A stretch of 64,000 bases of DNA from Muribaculaceae bacterium (GTDB lineage: Bacteria > Bacteroidota > Bacteroidia > Bacteroidales > Muribaculaceae), in the NCBI GenBank assembly GCA_017555085.1, contig JAFZHD010000018.1, forward strand, positions 186,001 to 250,000, given 5' to 3'. Position numbers and translations under genes: made by a program. Numbering within the stretch: position 1 is the stretch's first letter; the number at the start of each line of letters is the position of its first letter. Of this stretch, positions 1-9,834 are shown piece after piece. The notes under the pieces were generated by a model. That model worked only from the letters and a program-made list of their open reading frames with translations. It had not been told where the DNA came from and ran no database searches.

Positions 1-13
1 AATAATAAACACG

Positions 14-496
14 ATGAATAACATTGAAATTGAATTCACGAAACTCATTGAGGATCATAAGCATACGATATATACCGTTTGCTATTTCTTCTCAAAAGAC
101 ACTGACGAGGTTAGTGACCTTTTTCAGGAAATACTCATCAATATATGGAATGGGTTTAACTCCTTTAAAGGGAAAAGCGACATCAAGACATGGATATGGC
201 GAATCAGCCTAAACACTTGTAACTTTGAATTCCGCAAAAAGAAAACTCGGATAGTAACAGTTCCTCTCACTATTGATGTTGACCTTTACAATGATACCGA
301 TGCAAAAAGCCAACAAATTCAAATACTATATGACCGTATCAACAGGCTTAAAGTATTTGATAGAGCCATCATATTACTTTGGTTGGAAAACATGAATTAC
401 CAAGATATCGCCGATGTGATGGGTATTTCGGTATCAAATGTAAAATCTCGATTATTCCGAATCAAGGAACAACTCAAATCTATGTCTAACTGCTAA
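14..496 (+). CDS. ECF-type RNA polymerase sigma factor
   Basis: A 160-residue protein with the two-domain build of extracytoplasmic-function sigma factors. The region 2 part (about residues 25-75) contains the acidic DEVSDLFQEI stretch and a KTWIWRISLN segment typical of the core-binding and -10-recognition helices. Region 4 (about residues 110-155) has the helix-turn-helix NYQDIADVMGISVSNVKSRL. By family knowledge it directs core polymerase to a small regulon, usually under an anti-sigma partner. The next gene starts 13 bases downstream and encodes a membrane protein, so the two are probably co-transcribed. Only 13 bases lie upstream in the window, so its promoter cannot be seen. The regulon and inducing signal are unknown. 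Confidence 0.9.
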   Translation: MNNIEIEFTKLIEDHKHTIYTVCYFFSKDTDEVSDLFQEILINIWNGFNSFKGKSDIKTWIWRISLNTCNFEFRKKKTRIVTVPLTIDVDLYNDTDAKSQQIQILYDRINRLKVFDRAIILLWLENMNYQDIADVMGISVSNVKSRLFRIKEQLKSMSNC

Positions 497-509
497 TCTA
501 CTACAAACT

Positions 510-1094
510 ATGTCACAACTTGAAGAAATCAGCGAATTGCAAGAACTCAAAGAGCAATTCAATCTCATTAGCGAAAAACTTGAACAACAAGTTATCATAA
601 ACAAGACTCTAATACATGAGTCTATGAACAAAAAAATCTCTTATGTGGACCGAACATTCAAAATCTATTCCATATTAGTAATTATAGCCACGCCTATATT
701 TTTAGGACTTCTTCTTTTGCATAATGCACATTGGGCTGTGATTATATTCGCTTTATTGTCATTGCTGTCAGAAGGTGTTTTATATTACACCGCGTTTCAC
801 AAACTAAATAGCAACGATTTGCTAATGTTAGGATTTGTCGATGCAATGGGACGAGTGGCAAAATTCAAAAAACGAATTAAAACCATAACCTGCATCATGC
901 TTATACCAGGAATAGCCCTATTCATCATATATGTCGGACTTACCACAAATTTCAATTTCGACATCAATATAGTGATATTTTATGCGATTTTTGTAAGTGC
1001 CGCATTTATTTGGGAACTTTTACGCACAAAAAAGATGTTCCGACAACTTGACGGCATTCTTGCCCAAATCAAAGAGATTAGAAGTGCAGAATAA
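510..1094 (+). CDS. Membrane protein of unknown function next to sigma factor
   Basis: A 194-residue protein. Residues about 1-45 are polar and look helical or coiled (many Glu, Gln, Leu). Four hydrophobic segments follow in two pairs, near residues 50-70, 72-95, 122-142 and 150-168, then a short basic and acidic tail ending in IKEIRSAE. I recognise no named domain. Its place directly after the ECF sigma gene, with a 13-base gap, suggests a partner or membrane anchor for that sigma factor. However, it lacks the zinc-binding HxxxCxxC motif of ZAS anti-sigma factors and has no FecR-like periplasmic domain. An anti-sigma role is therefore inferred from position only. A bidirectional hairpin terminator follows. 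Confidence 0.75.
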   Translation: MSQLEEISELQELKEQFNLISEKLEQQVIINKTLIHESMNKKISYVDRTFKIYSILVIIATPIFLGLLLLHNAHWAVIIFALLSLLSEGVLYYTAFHKLNSNDLLMLGFVDAMGRVAKFKKRIKTITCIMLIPGIALFIIYVGLTTNFNFDINIVIFYAIFVSAAFIWELLRTKKMFRQLDGILAQIKEIRSAE

Positions 1095-1103
1095 TAACAA
1101 ACA

Positions 1104-1141
1104 AAAAATGGCTGCTTACCACATTGTAAGTAGCCATTTTT
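1104..1141. terminator. Bidirectional hairpin terminator between convergent genes
   Basis: A 16-base stem (1104-1119 with 1126-1141, one G-U wobble) and a 6-base loop. A runs on the left and T runs on the right let it end transcription from both the membrane-protein gene on the plus strand and the lipoprotein gene on the minus strand. Confidence 0.8.
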
Positions 1142-1155
1142 GTAGTTAGTAGTCA

Positions 1156-1623
1156 TTAGTTTTCAAAGTCAGGATAAATCATAAATTCAGCCGAGGGGTC
1201 GCCATTAGGAATATCATCGGCACTGTCAACTACCTTTATACGGAATTTCGCCACTGCTATTGCCGGAGAATATCCGTCGGATAACAACGAACAACGCAAT
1301 TTCAGCAAATGCTTGCCTTCCATTTCGGGATAGGTTTTTACGGCGAAATAGAAAGGAGGAACAACAGTTGAACCTACAAACATTCTATCCCAAAAGAATG
1401 ACACTGACGCCAATACAACATTTGCATTGCTATCAACCGGAGCAACCATCACATCATTAACCTTAAAGGTGTCGCCTTGAACAACATAGGCTGTGCCATC
1501 AACAATTGTCACTCCACTTACATCTAACGACATTTTCACGCGAGGAAAAACATCGTCATCGTTATCACACGACACCAACAAGAATGGCAGTGCTACCAAC
1601 AAATAATAAAAAACCTTTTTCAT
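1156..1623 (-). CDS. Small lipoprotein, probably surface-exposed, unknown function
   Basis: A 155-residue protein with a lipoprotein signal peptide: a Lys-rich start, a hydrophobic core and the lipobox LVSC with Cys at residue 19. The residues after the Cys are DNDDD. In Bacteroidota an acidic run at this point is the known lipoprotein export signal for display on the cell surface, so outer-face placement is inferred. The rest is beta-rich with no motif I recognise; an Ig-like or beta-sandwich fold is possible. It lies downstream of clpB on the same strand with a long hairpin in the 68-base gap, so it may be expressed separately. The protein is too short to be a SusD or a glycan hydrolase. 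Confidence 0.75.
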   Translation of the reverse strand: MKKVFYYLLVALPFLLVSCDNDDDVFPRVKMSLDVSGVTIVDGTAYVVQGDTFKVNDVMVAPVDSNANVVLASVSFFWDRMFVGSTVVPPFYFAVKTYPEMEGKHLLKLRCSLLSDGYSPAIAVAKFRIKVVDSADDIPNGDPSAEFMIYPDFEN

Positions 1624-1626
1624 AAC

Positions 1627-1670
1627 ATTAAGCCGTTTGATTTAATCAATATTAAAACAAACGGCTTAAT
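1627..1670 (-). repeat. Long hairpin between clpB and the lipoprotein start
   Basis: A perfect 13-base inverted repeat (1627-1639 with 1658-1670). After one A-A mismatch, a further 6-base pairing (1641-1646 with 1651-1656) closes a 4-base loop. It ends three bases upstream of the lipoprotein start codon on the minus strand. There is no clear T run after it, so it is either a weak clpB terminator or an RNA structure over the translation start. Confidence 0.65.
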
Positions 1671-1691
1671 CTATTGTTCGGTTACAGCAAC

Positions 1692-4280
1692 TTAATTTTC
1701 AAATAACAAGTTGCCGTCGCGATAGTCAATTATGATTTGGCAGTCTTTGTCAATCTTTTGCGCCAAGATGTCTTTTGACAACTGATTCAAAATCAAGCGA
1801 TGGATAACCCTCTTAACAGGTCGAGCACCAAATTCGGGGTCATAACCCTCTTCGGCCAAATAGTGTAGCGCCGCAGGAGTGACTTCAAGCGATATACCAT
1901 TATAGGCAAGCATCTTTTTGACGCCATCGATTTGCAAGGCCACAATTTGCTCAATTTCTTCTTGGTTGAGAGGTGTAAACATTATGGTTTCGTCAATTCG
2001 ATTCAAGAATTCGGGGCGAATTGTTTGTTTCAACAATTCAAGCACTTGTTCTTTGGTCTTTTCAATAACCTCATAACGATTGACTTCGGTCATATTTGAG
2101 AAGTTTTCCCTTATTAATGCCGAGCCCATGTTTGATGTCATGATGATTATTGTGTTTTTGAAGTTCACCAAGCGACCTTTGTTATCGGTCAAGCGACCAT
2201 CATCAAGAACTTGGAGTAACACATTAAACACATCGGGATGGGCCTTCTCTATTTCATCAAAAAGGACTACTTGATAGGGCTTGCGGCGAACCGATTCAGT
2301 AAGTTGACCGCCTTCATCATAGCCAACATATCCCGGAGGCGCACCTACCAATCGCGAAACGGTGTGCTTCTCTTGATACTCACTCATATCAATGCGAGTC
2401 ATCATATTTTCATCGTCAAACAAGTATTCGGCAAGTGCTTTTGCCAACTCTGTTTTACCAACACCAGTTGTGCCTAAAAATATGAACGAACCAATAGGAC
2501 GACGAGGGTCGTTAAGTCCGGCACGACTGCGACGCACAGCATCGGCAATAGCGCAAATGGCATCGTGCTGACCAATCACACGCTTATGCAACTCATCTTC
2601 AAGATGCAACAATTTGTCCTTTTCGCTTTGCACCATTTTATTGACAGGAATACCTGTCCATCGCGATACAACATCTGCGATATCTTCGGCATCAACTTCT
2701 TCCTTAATCAAGGCTTTTTCCCCTTGCATTGATTTGAGTTGCTGTTGAATATCCTCGTTTTCTTTGATTTTTTGTTGAATCTTTGAATAACGGATTTCAG
2801 CTACGCGGGCATAATCTCCTTCGCGCTCGGCTCGTTCGGCATCAAAATTGAGTTGCTCAATATCAATCTTGTTTTGTTGTATGCGATTAATCAACTCTTT
2901 TTCGGCTTTCCATTTAGCCATATATTGCTTTTCTTCTTCACGAAGTTGGGCCAAATCAAGTTCCAATTCCTTGACATGTTCCGAGTCGCCTTCGCGTTTC
3001 AATGCTTCTCGCTCAATCTCTTTTTGTGCGATAAGACGAATAATTTCATCGAGTGCTTGAGGTACTGAATCAATTTCAATGCGCAATTTTGATGCTGCCT
3101 CATCAACCAAGTCAATAGCCTTATCTGGCAAGAATCGGTCAGTAATATATCTTTCCGATAACTGAACTGCGGCAATAATGGCTTCATCAAGAATACGCAC
3201 CTTATGGTGGTTTTCGTAGCGCTCTTTCAGTCCGCGAAGAATGGCAATGGCACTTACCTCATCGGGTTCGTCAATTATAACTTTTTGGAAACGGCGCTCC
3301 AAGGCTTTGTCTTTTTCAAAATACTTTTGATACTCATCGAGAGTTGTTGCACCGATGCTGCGCAATTCGCCTCTCGCCAAAGCAGGTTTCAAGATATTTG
3401 CGGCATCCATTGCACCATCACCCTTACCTGCGCCTACAAGAGTGTGTATCTCATCAATAAACAAGATGATTTCACCATCGCTTTGAACCACTTCGTTGAC
3501 AATGGCTTTCAAGCGTTCTTCAAACTCACCTTTATATTTTGCCCCGGCAATAACAGCGCCCATATCAAGCGAGAACAACTGCTTGGTTTTGAGGTTTTCG
3601 GGCACATCTCCTCGAACAATTCGATGAGCCAAACCTTCGGCAATAGCAGTTTTTCCTGTACCAGGTTCACCTATCAACATAGGATTGTTTTTGGTGCGGC
3701 GGCTGAGGATTTGCAACACGCGGCGAATTTCCTCATCACGACCAATCACGGGGTCTAACTTACCAGCGCGTGCTCGTTCGTTAAGGTTGATTGCATATTT
3801 GCTCAATGCGTTATATGAGTCTTCGGCCGACTGCCCTGTCGCCTTTTTGCCTTTTCTCAATTCGGCAATAGCGGCCTTAATTTCAGTTTCAGTCAAGCCA
3901 AGGTCTTTCAAGATAGTTGATGCAGTGCATTTTGTCATAAATACGGCAAGAAACAACGCCTCGATAGCAACATATTCATCGCCATAAGATTGTGCTATAT
4001 CAAGCGATTTTTGCAACACTTGATTTGATTCACGGCTAAAAAAAGGTTCGCCACCCGATACACGGGGCAACGATGCAATTTCTTTATCTAAGACAATAGA
4101 GAGTTGGTCGACGTTAGCGCCAACTTTTTGAAAGATGAATTTGACCAAAGAATCGCCTTCAATGAGCAAACCTTTCAAAATATGTACCGGCTCGATGGCT
4201 TGGCCATTTGAACCGCGAGTAATCTCAATCGCTTTCTGTATTGCTTCCTGAGATTTGATTGTAAACTTGTTAAAATTCAT
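1692..4280 (-). CDS. clpB: ClpB protein disaggregase
   Basis: An 862-residue Hsp100 ATPase, the usual family length. It forms hexamers in the cytosol that pull aggregated proteins apart with DnaK. Domain order is complete: Clp N-repeats (about 1-145), first AAA+ ring with Walker A GEPGTGKT (204-211) and Walker B LFIDEIH, the long coiled-coil middle domain (about 405-525, very rich in Glu, Lys and Gln), second AAA+ ring with Walker A GTTGVGKT and Walker B VVLFDEIE, and the small C-terminal D2 domain. The middle domain separates ClpB from ClpA and ClpC, and no IGF/L loop for ClpP docking is evident. The divergent upstream region (4281-4399) lacks a TAnnTTTG box on this strand, so a non-housekeeping heat-shock promoter is possible. 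Confidence 0.98.
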   Translation of the reverse strand: MNFNKFTIKSQEAIQKAIEITRGSNGQAIEPVHILKGLLIEGDSLVKFIFQKVGANVDQLSIVLDKEIASLPRVSGGEPFFSRESNQVLQKSLDIAQSYGDEYVAIEALFLAVFMTKCTASTILKDLGLTETEIKAAIAELRKGKKATGQSAEDSYNALSKYAINLNERARAGKLDPVIGRDEEIRRVLQILSRRTKNNPMLIGEPGTGKTAIAEGLAHRIVRGDVPENLKTKQLFSLDMGAVIAGAKYKGEFEERLKAIVNEVVQSDGEIILFIDEIHTLVGAGKGDGAMDAANILKPALARGELRSIGATTLDEYQKYFEKDKALERRFQKVIIDEPDEVSAIAILRGLKERYENHHKVRILDEAIIAAVQLSERYITDRFLPDKAIDLVDEAASKLRIEIDSVPQALDEIIRLIAQKEIEREALKREGDSEHVKELELDLAQLREEEKQYMAKWKAEKELINRIQQNKIDIEQLNFDAERAEREGDYARVAEIRYSKIQQKIKENEDIQQQLKSMQGEKALIKEEVDAEDIADVVSRWTGIPVNKMVQSEKDKLLHLEDELHKRVIGQHDAICAIADAVRRSRAGLNDPRRPIGSFIFLGTTGVGKTELAKALAEYLFDDENMMTRIDMSEYQEKHTVSRLVGAPPGYVGYDEGGQLTESVRRKPYQVVLFDEIEKAHPDVFNVLLQVLDDGRLTDNKGRLVNFKNTIIIMTSNMGSALIRENFSNMTEVNRYEVIEKTKEQVLELLKQTIRPEFLNRIDETIMFTPLNQEEIEQIVALQIDGVKKMLAYNGISLEVTPAALHYLAEEGYDPEFGARPVKRVIHRLILNQLSKDILAQKIDKDCQIIIDYRDGNLLFEN

Positions 4281-4363
4281 ATCGATTCAAGTAATATTAG
4301 ATTAATAACACAGAAACTGATTATATGGTTGATAATTTATTTTTTACTTTAATGATGTTTCAC

Positions 4364-4371
4364 TATCTTTG
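4364..4371 (+). promoter_or_regulatory. Bacteroidota -7 box for the DUF5106/mnmA operon
   Basis: TATCTTTG matches the TAnnTTTG consensus 29 bases before the ATG at 4400. It places the transcript start near 4378, so the in-frame ATG at 4325 cannot be the real start. Confidence 0.7.
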
Positions 4372-4399
4372 TATTTGCAAAATACATGCCAAAACAATT

Positions 4400-5278
4400 A
4401 TGAGAAAGATTATAGCATCTATTATGATATTATTCTCTGCCATTATGTCAGCGCAGAGTCAACCAAACGAGACATATTTTCCATATCCAAGCGTTCCTGA
4501 AAACCTGACTACGCTCTATGACCGTAGCGATTACCTAATTGAACACTTTTGGGAAAGATGCAACTTAAAATCAGCATTTTCTTACCGCGATAAATTCAAG
4601 CAAGCGTTTTCTGACTATGTGGGCATTATCCCCTATGCCAATAGAGATGTTGTAACCAAATCTGTTGCCGAACTCATCAAAGAGGTCAAGAAGACGCCTG
4701 CAAATATGCTCACTCTCGGCAAAATAGCCGAAGAGACTTTGTATAGCGACAGTGCAGTGATATGGAGCGATGAATTATATTATCCGTTTGCCAAAGCAGT
4801 TGCTGAAACAAAGAAAATCTCTAACGAAGACAAGGCCCGTTTCAAATACCACGCCCAAGTATTAAGCCATTCTCAAATCGGCATGACTGCATACGAACTC
4901 CCCTACACCAACGAATTGGGAGAACAATGCAATCTTAAAGATATTGTTTCGCCAATAACAATCATCTTCATTAACGAGTATGATTGCGACGACTGCATGT
5001 TTGCCAAAGCCCGATTATCAACCAACATCAAAGCCAACCAACTCATTGAAGATGGCACATTGAGCATCATTAGCCTATGCCCTGGCGAAGCCGATGAAGA
5101 TTGGCGCGAAGCTATGGCTTCTTATCCCGAAAAATGGATTAAGGCAGCAACGCCCGAAGTTGAGTCATACTTTGACATCAGAATGACTCCAACCATATAT
5201 ATTTTGAATAATAACCGCGAGATTGTTGCTAAAAACATTAATATCGACATTCTCTTAAACTATATCAACAAATTATGA
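4400..5278 (+). CDS. Secreted DUF5106/thioredoxin-like protein
   Basis: A 292-residue protein from the ATG at 4400, which begins a clear Sec signal peptide ([20 protein letters not shown]). An in-frame ATG 75 bases upstream is rejected because a promoter box lies between the two. The N-terminal half (about 25-160) resembles DUF5106, an alpha-helical domain found in Bacteroidota before thioredoxin folds. The C-terminal half has a CxxC motif, CDDC at 196-199, followed by a cis-Pro-like RMTPTIYIL segment, the signature of a thioredoxin or TlpA-like fold. A periplasmic disulfide or reductase role is inferred. The substrate is unknown. It overlaps mnmA by four bases (ATGA), so the two are translationally coupled. 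Confidence 0.85.
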   Translation: MRKIIASIMILFSAIMSAQSQPNETYFPYPSVPENLTTLYDRSDYLIEHFWERCNLKSAFSYRDKFKQAFSDYVGIIPYANRDVVTKSVAELIKEVKKTPANMLTLGKIAEETLYSDSAVIWSDELYYPFAKAVAETKKISNEDKARFKYHAQVLSHSQIGMTAYELPYTNELGEQCNLKDIVSPITIIFINEYDCDDCMFAKARLSTNIKANQLIEDGTLSIISLCPGEADEDWREAMASYPEKWIKAATPEVESYFDIRMTPTIYILNNNREIVAKNINIDILLNYINKL

Positions 5279-6354
5279 AAATTGCCGCTCTAATATCAGG
5301 TGGCGTTGACAGCGCTGTTGCCGTTCATCGCCTTTTGGAGCAAGGACATGACTTGCATTTGTTTTATATACGCATCGGTCTTGACACCGGCGAAGGCGAT
5401 TGCTCGGCCGAAGAAGATATTGAAATGTGTAGTTACATCGCAGCAAAATATAAATTACCCTTTGATGTAGTATCTCTGCACGAAGAGTATTGGGAAAATG
5501 TTATGGAATATGCCCTTCGCACCGTACGCCAAGGGTTGACACCCAATCCCGATATCATGTGTAACAAAATGATTAAGTTTGGTTACTTTGAGCAACGGTG
5601 GGGCCATGAATTTGACAAAACAGCAACAGGCCACTACGCTTCAACGAAGATTATCGGCGACACAACATATCTCGCTACGGCCGTTGACCCCGTTAAGGAC
5701 CAAACCGATTTCCTCGCACGCATCGACTATTCACAACTCTGCCACTTGATGTTCCCATTAGGCGATATACCCAAAGCAGAAGTTCGTGAAATCGCCATTA
5801 GAACACAAATGCCTAATGCTTATCGCAAAGATAGCCAAGGCATCTGTTTCCTTGGCAAAATCAATTACAACGATTTTATTCGCCGTCATCTTGGCGAGAA
5901 GAAAGGTGCTATTATCGAACTTGAAACAGGCAAAAAACTCGGCGAACACAAAGGTTTTTGGTTCCACACTATCGGACAACGCAAAGGCCTCGGCCTAAGC
6001 GGTGGTCCATGGTATGTAGTCAAGAAAAATGTTCAAGACAATGTTGTTTATGTCAGCAACGGGTATGGCACAGAAAAGCAGTATGGCAATTCTTTGCACC
6101 TTGACGAAATGCATTTTATTTCTGGTAATCCATGGGTTGATTCATGCCAATCGGTTGACATTACTTTCAAAAACCGACACATGCCTGATTTCCTTCCCGG
6201 CAAACTTACTCATTTAGGCAATTCGGAATATGTAATTGAATCGGCCAACAAAGTACAAGGCATTGCGCCCGGACAATTTGCAGTCATATATGACAAAGAC
6301 AGCAAATTGTGTTATGGTAGCGGAATTATCACAGGCCAAAATGTTGTTTTATAA
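5275..6354 (+). CDS. mnmA: tRNA-specific 2-thiouridylase MnmA
   Basis: A 359-residue enzyme that puts the 2-thio group on U34 of tRNA Lys, Glu and Gln, using ATP and a relayed persulfide. The PP-loop SGGVDSAV is at residues 8-15. The two catalytic cysteines stand in their family contexts: Cys96 in [13 protein letters not shown] and Cys191 in DSQGICFLG. The C-terminal beta-barrels follow, with the usual [14 protein letters not shown] segment. The start is fixed by the ATGA overlap with the preceding gene. It is part of a compact plus-strand run with the nuclease, nucleoside transporter, rsmE and kdsA. Confidence 0.96.
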   Translation: MKIAALISGGVDSAVAVHRLLEQGHDLHLFYIRIGLDTGEGDCSAEEDIEMCSYIAAKYKLPFDVVSLHEEYWENVMEYALRTVRQGLTPNPDIMCNKMIKFGYFEQRWGHEFDKTATGHYASTKIIGDTTYLATAVDPVKDQTDFLARIDYSQLCHLMFPLGDIPKAEVREIAIRTQMPNAYRKDSQGICFLGKINYNDFIRRHLGEKKGAIIELETGKKLGEHKGFWFHTIGQRKGLGLSGGPWYVVKKNVQDNVVYVSNGYGTEKQYGNSLHLDEMHFISGNPWVDSCQSVDITFKNRHMPDFLPGKLTHLGNSEYVIESANKVQGIAPGQFAVIYDKDSKLCYGSGIITGQNVVL

Positions 6355-6371
6355 CCAACGACAAAACATCA

Positions 6372-6956
6372 ATGCACGATAAAATAAAATTAGCCATACT
6401 CGGCATTTCATACAGCCAAATACATCAAAATGCCTACGCATTAATACTTGCCGAATTAGACGGCGCGCGTCGCATTCCGGTAGTAATTGGCCCTGCCGAA
6501 GCGCAATCAATTGCGCTTAAAATAGAAAATGTCACTCCTCCACGCCCATTATCTCACGACTTGATAGTCAGCTTTATGCGAGCATTTGGCATCAGCCTTC
6601 AAGAAGTCTTGATTCACAAATTTGAAAACGGCATATTCTATTCCGAATTACAATTTAGCGATGGTGAACGACAAGTAGTTTTAGATGCAAGAACATCTGA
6701 TGCTATTGCAATTGCAATTCGCACCAAAACGCCTATCTACACGACTGCGGCTGTTATAGACGAGACCGGTTTTGTGGTCCCCGAAGACGATGATTTGACC
6801 GTAACTGATAACTCTGAGATCCAACAAATGCCTAAAATCGAAAATTACAGCATTGAGGAACTTGAAAAGCAATTGGCCATTCTTATTGAACGAGAAGAAT
6901 ATGAAGAAGCCGCTATCGTCAATGAAATTTTAAAACAAAAAAAACAAACAACCTAA
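6372..6956 (+). CDS. Bifunctional nuclease (DUF151) with UVR tail
   Basis: A 194-residue cytosolic protein. Residues about 5-135 form the bifunctional nuclease (BFN/DUF151) domain, shown by RRIPVVIGPAEAQSIAL, the RPLSHDL segment and DARTSDAIAIAIR. Residues about 155-190 form a UVR domain (YSIEELEKQLAILIEREEYEEAA), the helical hairpin also found in UvrB, UvrC and ClpC. In studied members the BFN domain has DNase and RNase activity, and the UVR part mediates protein contact. The pairing of both domains is usual in Bacteroidota. The gene starts 17 bases after mnmA. The exact nucleic-acid substrate cannot be judged. Confidence 0.9.
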   Translation: MHDKIKLAILGISYSQIHQNAYALILAELDGARRIPVVIGPAEAQSIALKIENVTPPRPLSHDLIVSFMRAFGISLQEVLIHKFENGIFYSELQFSDGERQVVLDARTSDAIAIAIRTKTPIYTTAAVIDETGFVVPEDDDLTVTDNSEIQQMPKIENYSIEELEKQLAILIEREEYEEAAIVNEILKQKKQTT

Positions 6957-6968
6957 TACCATCTTCTT

Positions 6969-8297
6969 ATGCCTAAAAACATCAAATTTCGTTTAATCGT
7001 AATGAACTTTCTCCAATTTGCAATTTGGGGAGCATATCTGACATGCGTGGGCAACTACCTTGGCAGAGTTGGATTAGGCGATTTAATTCCTTGGTTTTAC
7101 TCTATACAAGGAATCGTTTCTATATTCATGCCTGCAATTATGGGTATTATTGCCGACAAGTACATTCAACCACAAAAACTTTTGGGTATATGCCACTTGT
7201 TGGCCGGAACATTGATGCTATGTGCATGGTATATAGGTTATTCGGCGGGATTACAAGGTATTACACCCGACCGCACATCGATATTACTCGTCTACACTTT
7301 GAGTGTCGCATTCTATATGCCCACACTTGCGTTATCAAATACAGTTGCGTTTTCAACCCTCCGTTCTAACGGCTTTGACACCATTACCGACTTCCCGCCA
7401 ATTCGTGTATTTGGCACAGTAGGTTTTATTGCCACTATGTGGTTTGTCAACTGCGCAACTTTGACAACCGACGGACAATTCTTTTTCAGTCTTGACAACA
7501 ATATGAGATTTCAATACACCGAAATGCAACTATTTGTTTCTGGTGCATTAGGTATGTTACTTGCTGCATATTGTTTCACACTACCACAATGCGCAATTAC
7601 CAAAGACAACTCCGACAAATCTTTGGCACAAAAACTTGGTCTTGACGCATTTAAGTTATTTAAGAGCCGCAAAATGGCAATGTTCTTTATCTTCTCAATG
7701 TTATTGGGTATGTCATTGCAAATCACTAACGGTTATGCAACACCTTTTATCACTAGTTTCAAAGGCGTGGCCGAATATGCCAACACTTTTGGAGCAAACA
7801 ACGCCACCTTATTGACATCTCTATCTCAAATTTCGGAAGCACTATGTATCTTGTTAATACCCTTCTTCTTACATCGATTTGGCATTAAGAAAGTAATGCT
7901 TATTGCAATGTTTGCTTGGGTATTACGATTTGGCCTATTCGGACTTGGTGACCCCGGCAACGGAGTGTGGATGTTTGTACTCTCAATGATTGTTTATGGT
8001 GTTGCTTTTGACTTCTTCAATGTCTCAGGCGCATTATTTGTGGAAAGAGAAACCGACCAAAGCATTCAAGCATCGGCTCAAGGTTTGTTTATGCTCATGA
8101 CTAACGGCATCGGTGCAACTGTTGGCACATTAATGGCTGGTAAAGTAGTTGACCATTTCTGCAAATGGAATGCCGACGGCTATCTTCTTGGCGATTGGCA
8201 AAGCACATGGATGATTTTTGCTGGATATTCGCTCCTCATAACTATTTTGTTTGCGTTCTTGTTTAAGTACAAACACAATCAAAACATCAAGAAATAA
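6969..8297 (+). CDS. Nucleoside:H+ symporter family MFS transporter
   Basis: A 442-residue inner-membrane protein with about twelve hydrophobic segments. The opening MNFLQFAIWGAYLTCVGNYLG and the inner motif DFPPIRVFGTVGFIATMW match the NupG/XapB nucleoside permease family. The C-terminal half has the family segment SMIVYGVAFDFFNVSGALFVE. By family it brings purine and pyrimidine nucleosides in with protons. It sits in the middle of an RNA-modification and KDO gene run, which gives no extra clue about substrate. A broader MFS substrate remains possible, but nucleosides fit best. Confidence 0.88.
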   Translation: MPKNIKFRLIVMNFLQFAIWGAYLTCVGNYLGRVGLGDLIPWFYSIQGIVSIFMPAIMGIIADKYIQPQKLLGICHLLAGTLMLCAWYIGYSAGLQGITPDRTSILLVYTLSVAFYMPTLALSNTVAFSTLRSNGFDTITDFPPIRVFGTVGFIATMWFVNCATLTTDGQFFFSLDNNMRFQYTEMQLFVSGALGMLLAAYCFTLPQCAITKDNSDKSLAQKLGLDAFKLFKSRKMAMFFIFSMLLGMSLQITNGYATPFITSFKGVAEYANTFGANNATLLTSLSQISEALCILLIPFFLHRFGIKKVMLIAMFAWVLRFGLFGLGDPGNGVWMFVLSMIVYGVAFDFFNVSGALFVERETDQSIQASAQGLFMLMTNGIGATVGTLMAGKVVDHFCKWNADGYLLGDWQSTWMIFAGYSLLITILFAFLFKYKHNQNIKK

Positions 8298-8299
8298 CT

Positions 8300-9019
8300 A
8301 TGATACAGTTTTATGCACCGGATATAGCAACTAACCCTATTCTTCCTGAAAGCGACTCTCAACACTGTGTCAGAGTGTTGCGTATGAAAGAAGGCGATAA
8401 TCTTGAAATTGTCGACGGCAAAGGATTTAGATACCTATGCCGTCTTGTTGATGCTCACCCAAAGCGCGCACATGTCGAGATTATCAGCAAAGAAGAATTA
8501 CCACTCCCGTGGAAAAACAAGATTACGGTTGCTGTTGCACCCACCAAACATCTCGACCGAATGGAGTGGATGGTTGAAAAGCTCACCGAAATAGGGGTTA
8601 ATCGCATAGTTCCCCTACTTTGCCGTTATTCGGAAAGAAAAGAATTGAAGGTCGAACGCCTTGAAAAAATTGCAGTTTCGGCAATGAAACAATCGCTGAA
8701 AGCGACCTTGCCCATCATATCGCCAATGACTCCTATCAAAGAATTTCTCAAAGCCGATGAGTCAAAGCAAAAATTCATTGCTTATTGCGATCCGACTATT
8801 GAACGCAAACTATTGAGCAAGCAATATGAAGCAAATATTGACACAACTATTCTAATCGGTCCCGAAGGCGATTTCTCACTTGATGAAATAAAACTTGCTA
8901 TTGAAAGCGGTTATGCGCCCATTTCTCTTGGCGAAAACCGTTTAAGAACCGAAACAGCGGCAGTTGTTGCTTGCGACACTTGCCACATTATAAATCAGAT
9001 TAAGAACATTGAATTATGA
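8300..9019 (+). CDS. rsmE: 16S rRNA (uracil1498-N3)-methyltransferase RsmE
   Basis: A 239-residue SPOUT methyltransferase that methylates N3 of U1498 in the decoding centre of 16S rRNA with S-adenosylmethionine. The N-terminal PUA-like part contains HCVRVLRMKEGDNLEIVDGKG. The C-terminal knot has the cofactor-binding signatures ILIGPEGDFS and ISLGENRLRTETAAVVA. It starts two bases after the transporter stop and overlaps kdsA by four bases (ATGA), so it lies inside the operon. Confidence 0.96.
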   Translation: MIQFYAPDIATNPILPESDSQHCVRVLRMKEGDNLEIVDGKGFRYLCRLVDAHPKRAHVEIISKEELPLPWKNKITVAVAPTKHLDRMEWMVEKLTEIGVNRIVPLLCRYSERKELKVERLEKIAVSAMKQSLKATLPIISPMTPIKEFLKADESKQKFIAYCDPTIERKLLSKQYEANIDTTILIGPEGDFSLDEIKLAIESGYAPISLGENRLRTETAAVVACDTCHIINQIKNIEL

Positions 9020-9825
9020 TAAACTACTTAAAATCATCAGCGACAAACAACTTTTTCTTGCTTGCCGGCCCTTGTGTAATCGAAGGTGAACAAATGGCTC
9101 TTGAAATTGCCGAAAAAGTCGTTAAAGTTACAAGTGAACTCAATATACCCTATGTATTCAAAGGCAGTTATCGCAAGGCCAACAGGTCTCGAATTGACTC
9201 TTTTACAGGCATCGGCGATGAAAACGCGCTCAAAATACTACGCAAAGTAAAAGAAACATTTAACATCCCTGTTGTTACCGATATTCACACTAACGAAGAG
9301 GCCGAAATGGCTGCCGAATATGTTGACATATTGCAGATTCCCGCATTTCTCTGCCGTCAAACCGAATTACTTGTTGCAGCAGCCAAAACAGGTAAAATGG
9401 TGAACATTAAGAAAGGCCAATTCCTTTCTCCCGAGGCTATGTCATTTGCCGTTCAAAAAGTTATTGATGCAGGCAATTCACAAGTAGCCATCACCGAACG
9501 CGGAACAACATTTGGCTACCAAGACCTCATTGTGGACTATCGCGGCATTCCTGAAATGCAAAAGAACAACTGCCCTGTCATTCTTGATGTAACTCACTCT
9601 TTGCAGCAACCCAACCAATCGGCAGGTGTTACTGGCGGTCGTCCCGATTTGATTGAAACAGTTGCCCGTGCAGGTATTGCCGTTGGTGTTGATGGTATCT
9701 TCATCGAAACACATCAAAATCCCGCAGTTGCAAAAAGCGATGGTGCCAATATGCTCCAACTAGACAAACTCCCCGACTTGCTCCGCAACCTCACTGCAAT
9801 TCGCCAAACAATCAACGCGTTATAA
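9016..9825 (+). CDS. kdsA: 3-deoxy-8-phosphooctulonate synthase (KDO-8-P synthase)
   Basis: A 269-residue enzyme condensing phosphoenolpyruvate with arabinose-5-phosphate, the committed step to KDO for the lipopolysaccharide core. Motifs include LAGPCVIEG near residue 18, FKGSYRKANR and the C-terminal IFIETHQNPAVAKSDG. The Cys in LAGPC replaces the Asn found in the metal-independent E. coli enzyme. By comparison with Aquifex KdsA this marks the metal-dependent class, with Cys, His, Glu and Asp as ligands; the later His, Glu and Asp are also present. The gene overlaps rsmE by four bases. Its presence confirms a Gram-negative, LPS-making cell. Confidence 0.96.
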   Translation: MINYLKSSATNNFFLLAGPCVIEGEQMALEIAEKVVKVTSELNIPYVFKGSYRKANRSRIDSFTGIGDENALKILRKVKETFNIPVVTDIHTNEEAEMAAEYVDILQIPAFLCRQTELLVAAAKTGKMVNIKKGQFLSPEAMSFAVQKVIDAGNSQVAITERGTTFGYQDLIVDYRGIPEMQKNNCPVILDVTHSLQQPNQSAGVTGGRPDLIETVARAGIAVGVDGIFIETHQNPAVAKSDGANMLQLDKLPDLLRNLTAIRQTINAL

Positions 9826-9834
9826 CATCAGCCT

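Noticed and set aside
3204..3758. 184-codon open frame opposite clpB
   Set aside because: It lies wholly on the other strand of the unmistakable clpB gene, with no promoter, signal or motif; a codon-bias shadow.
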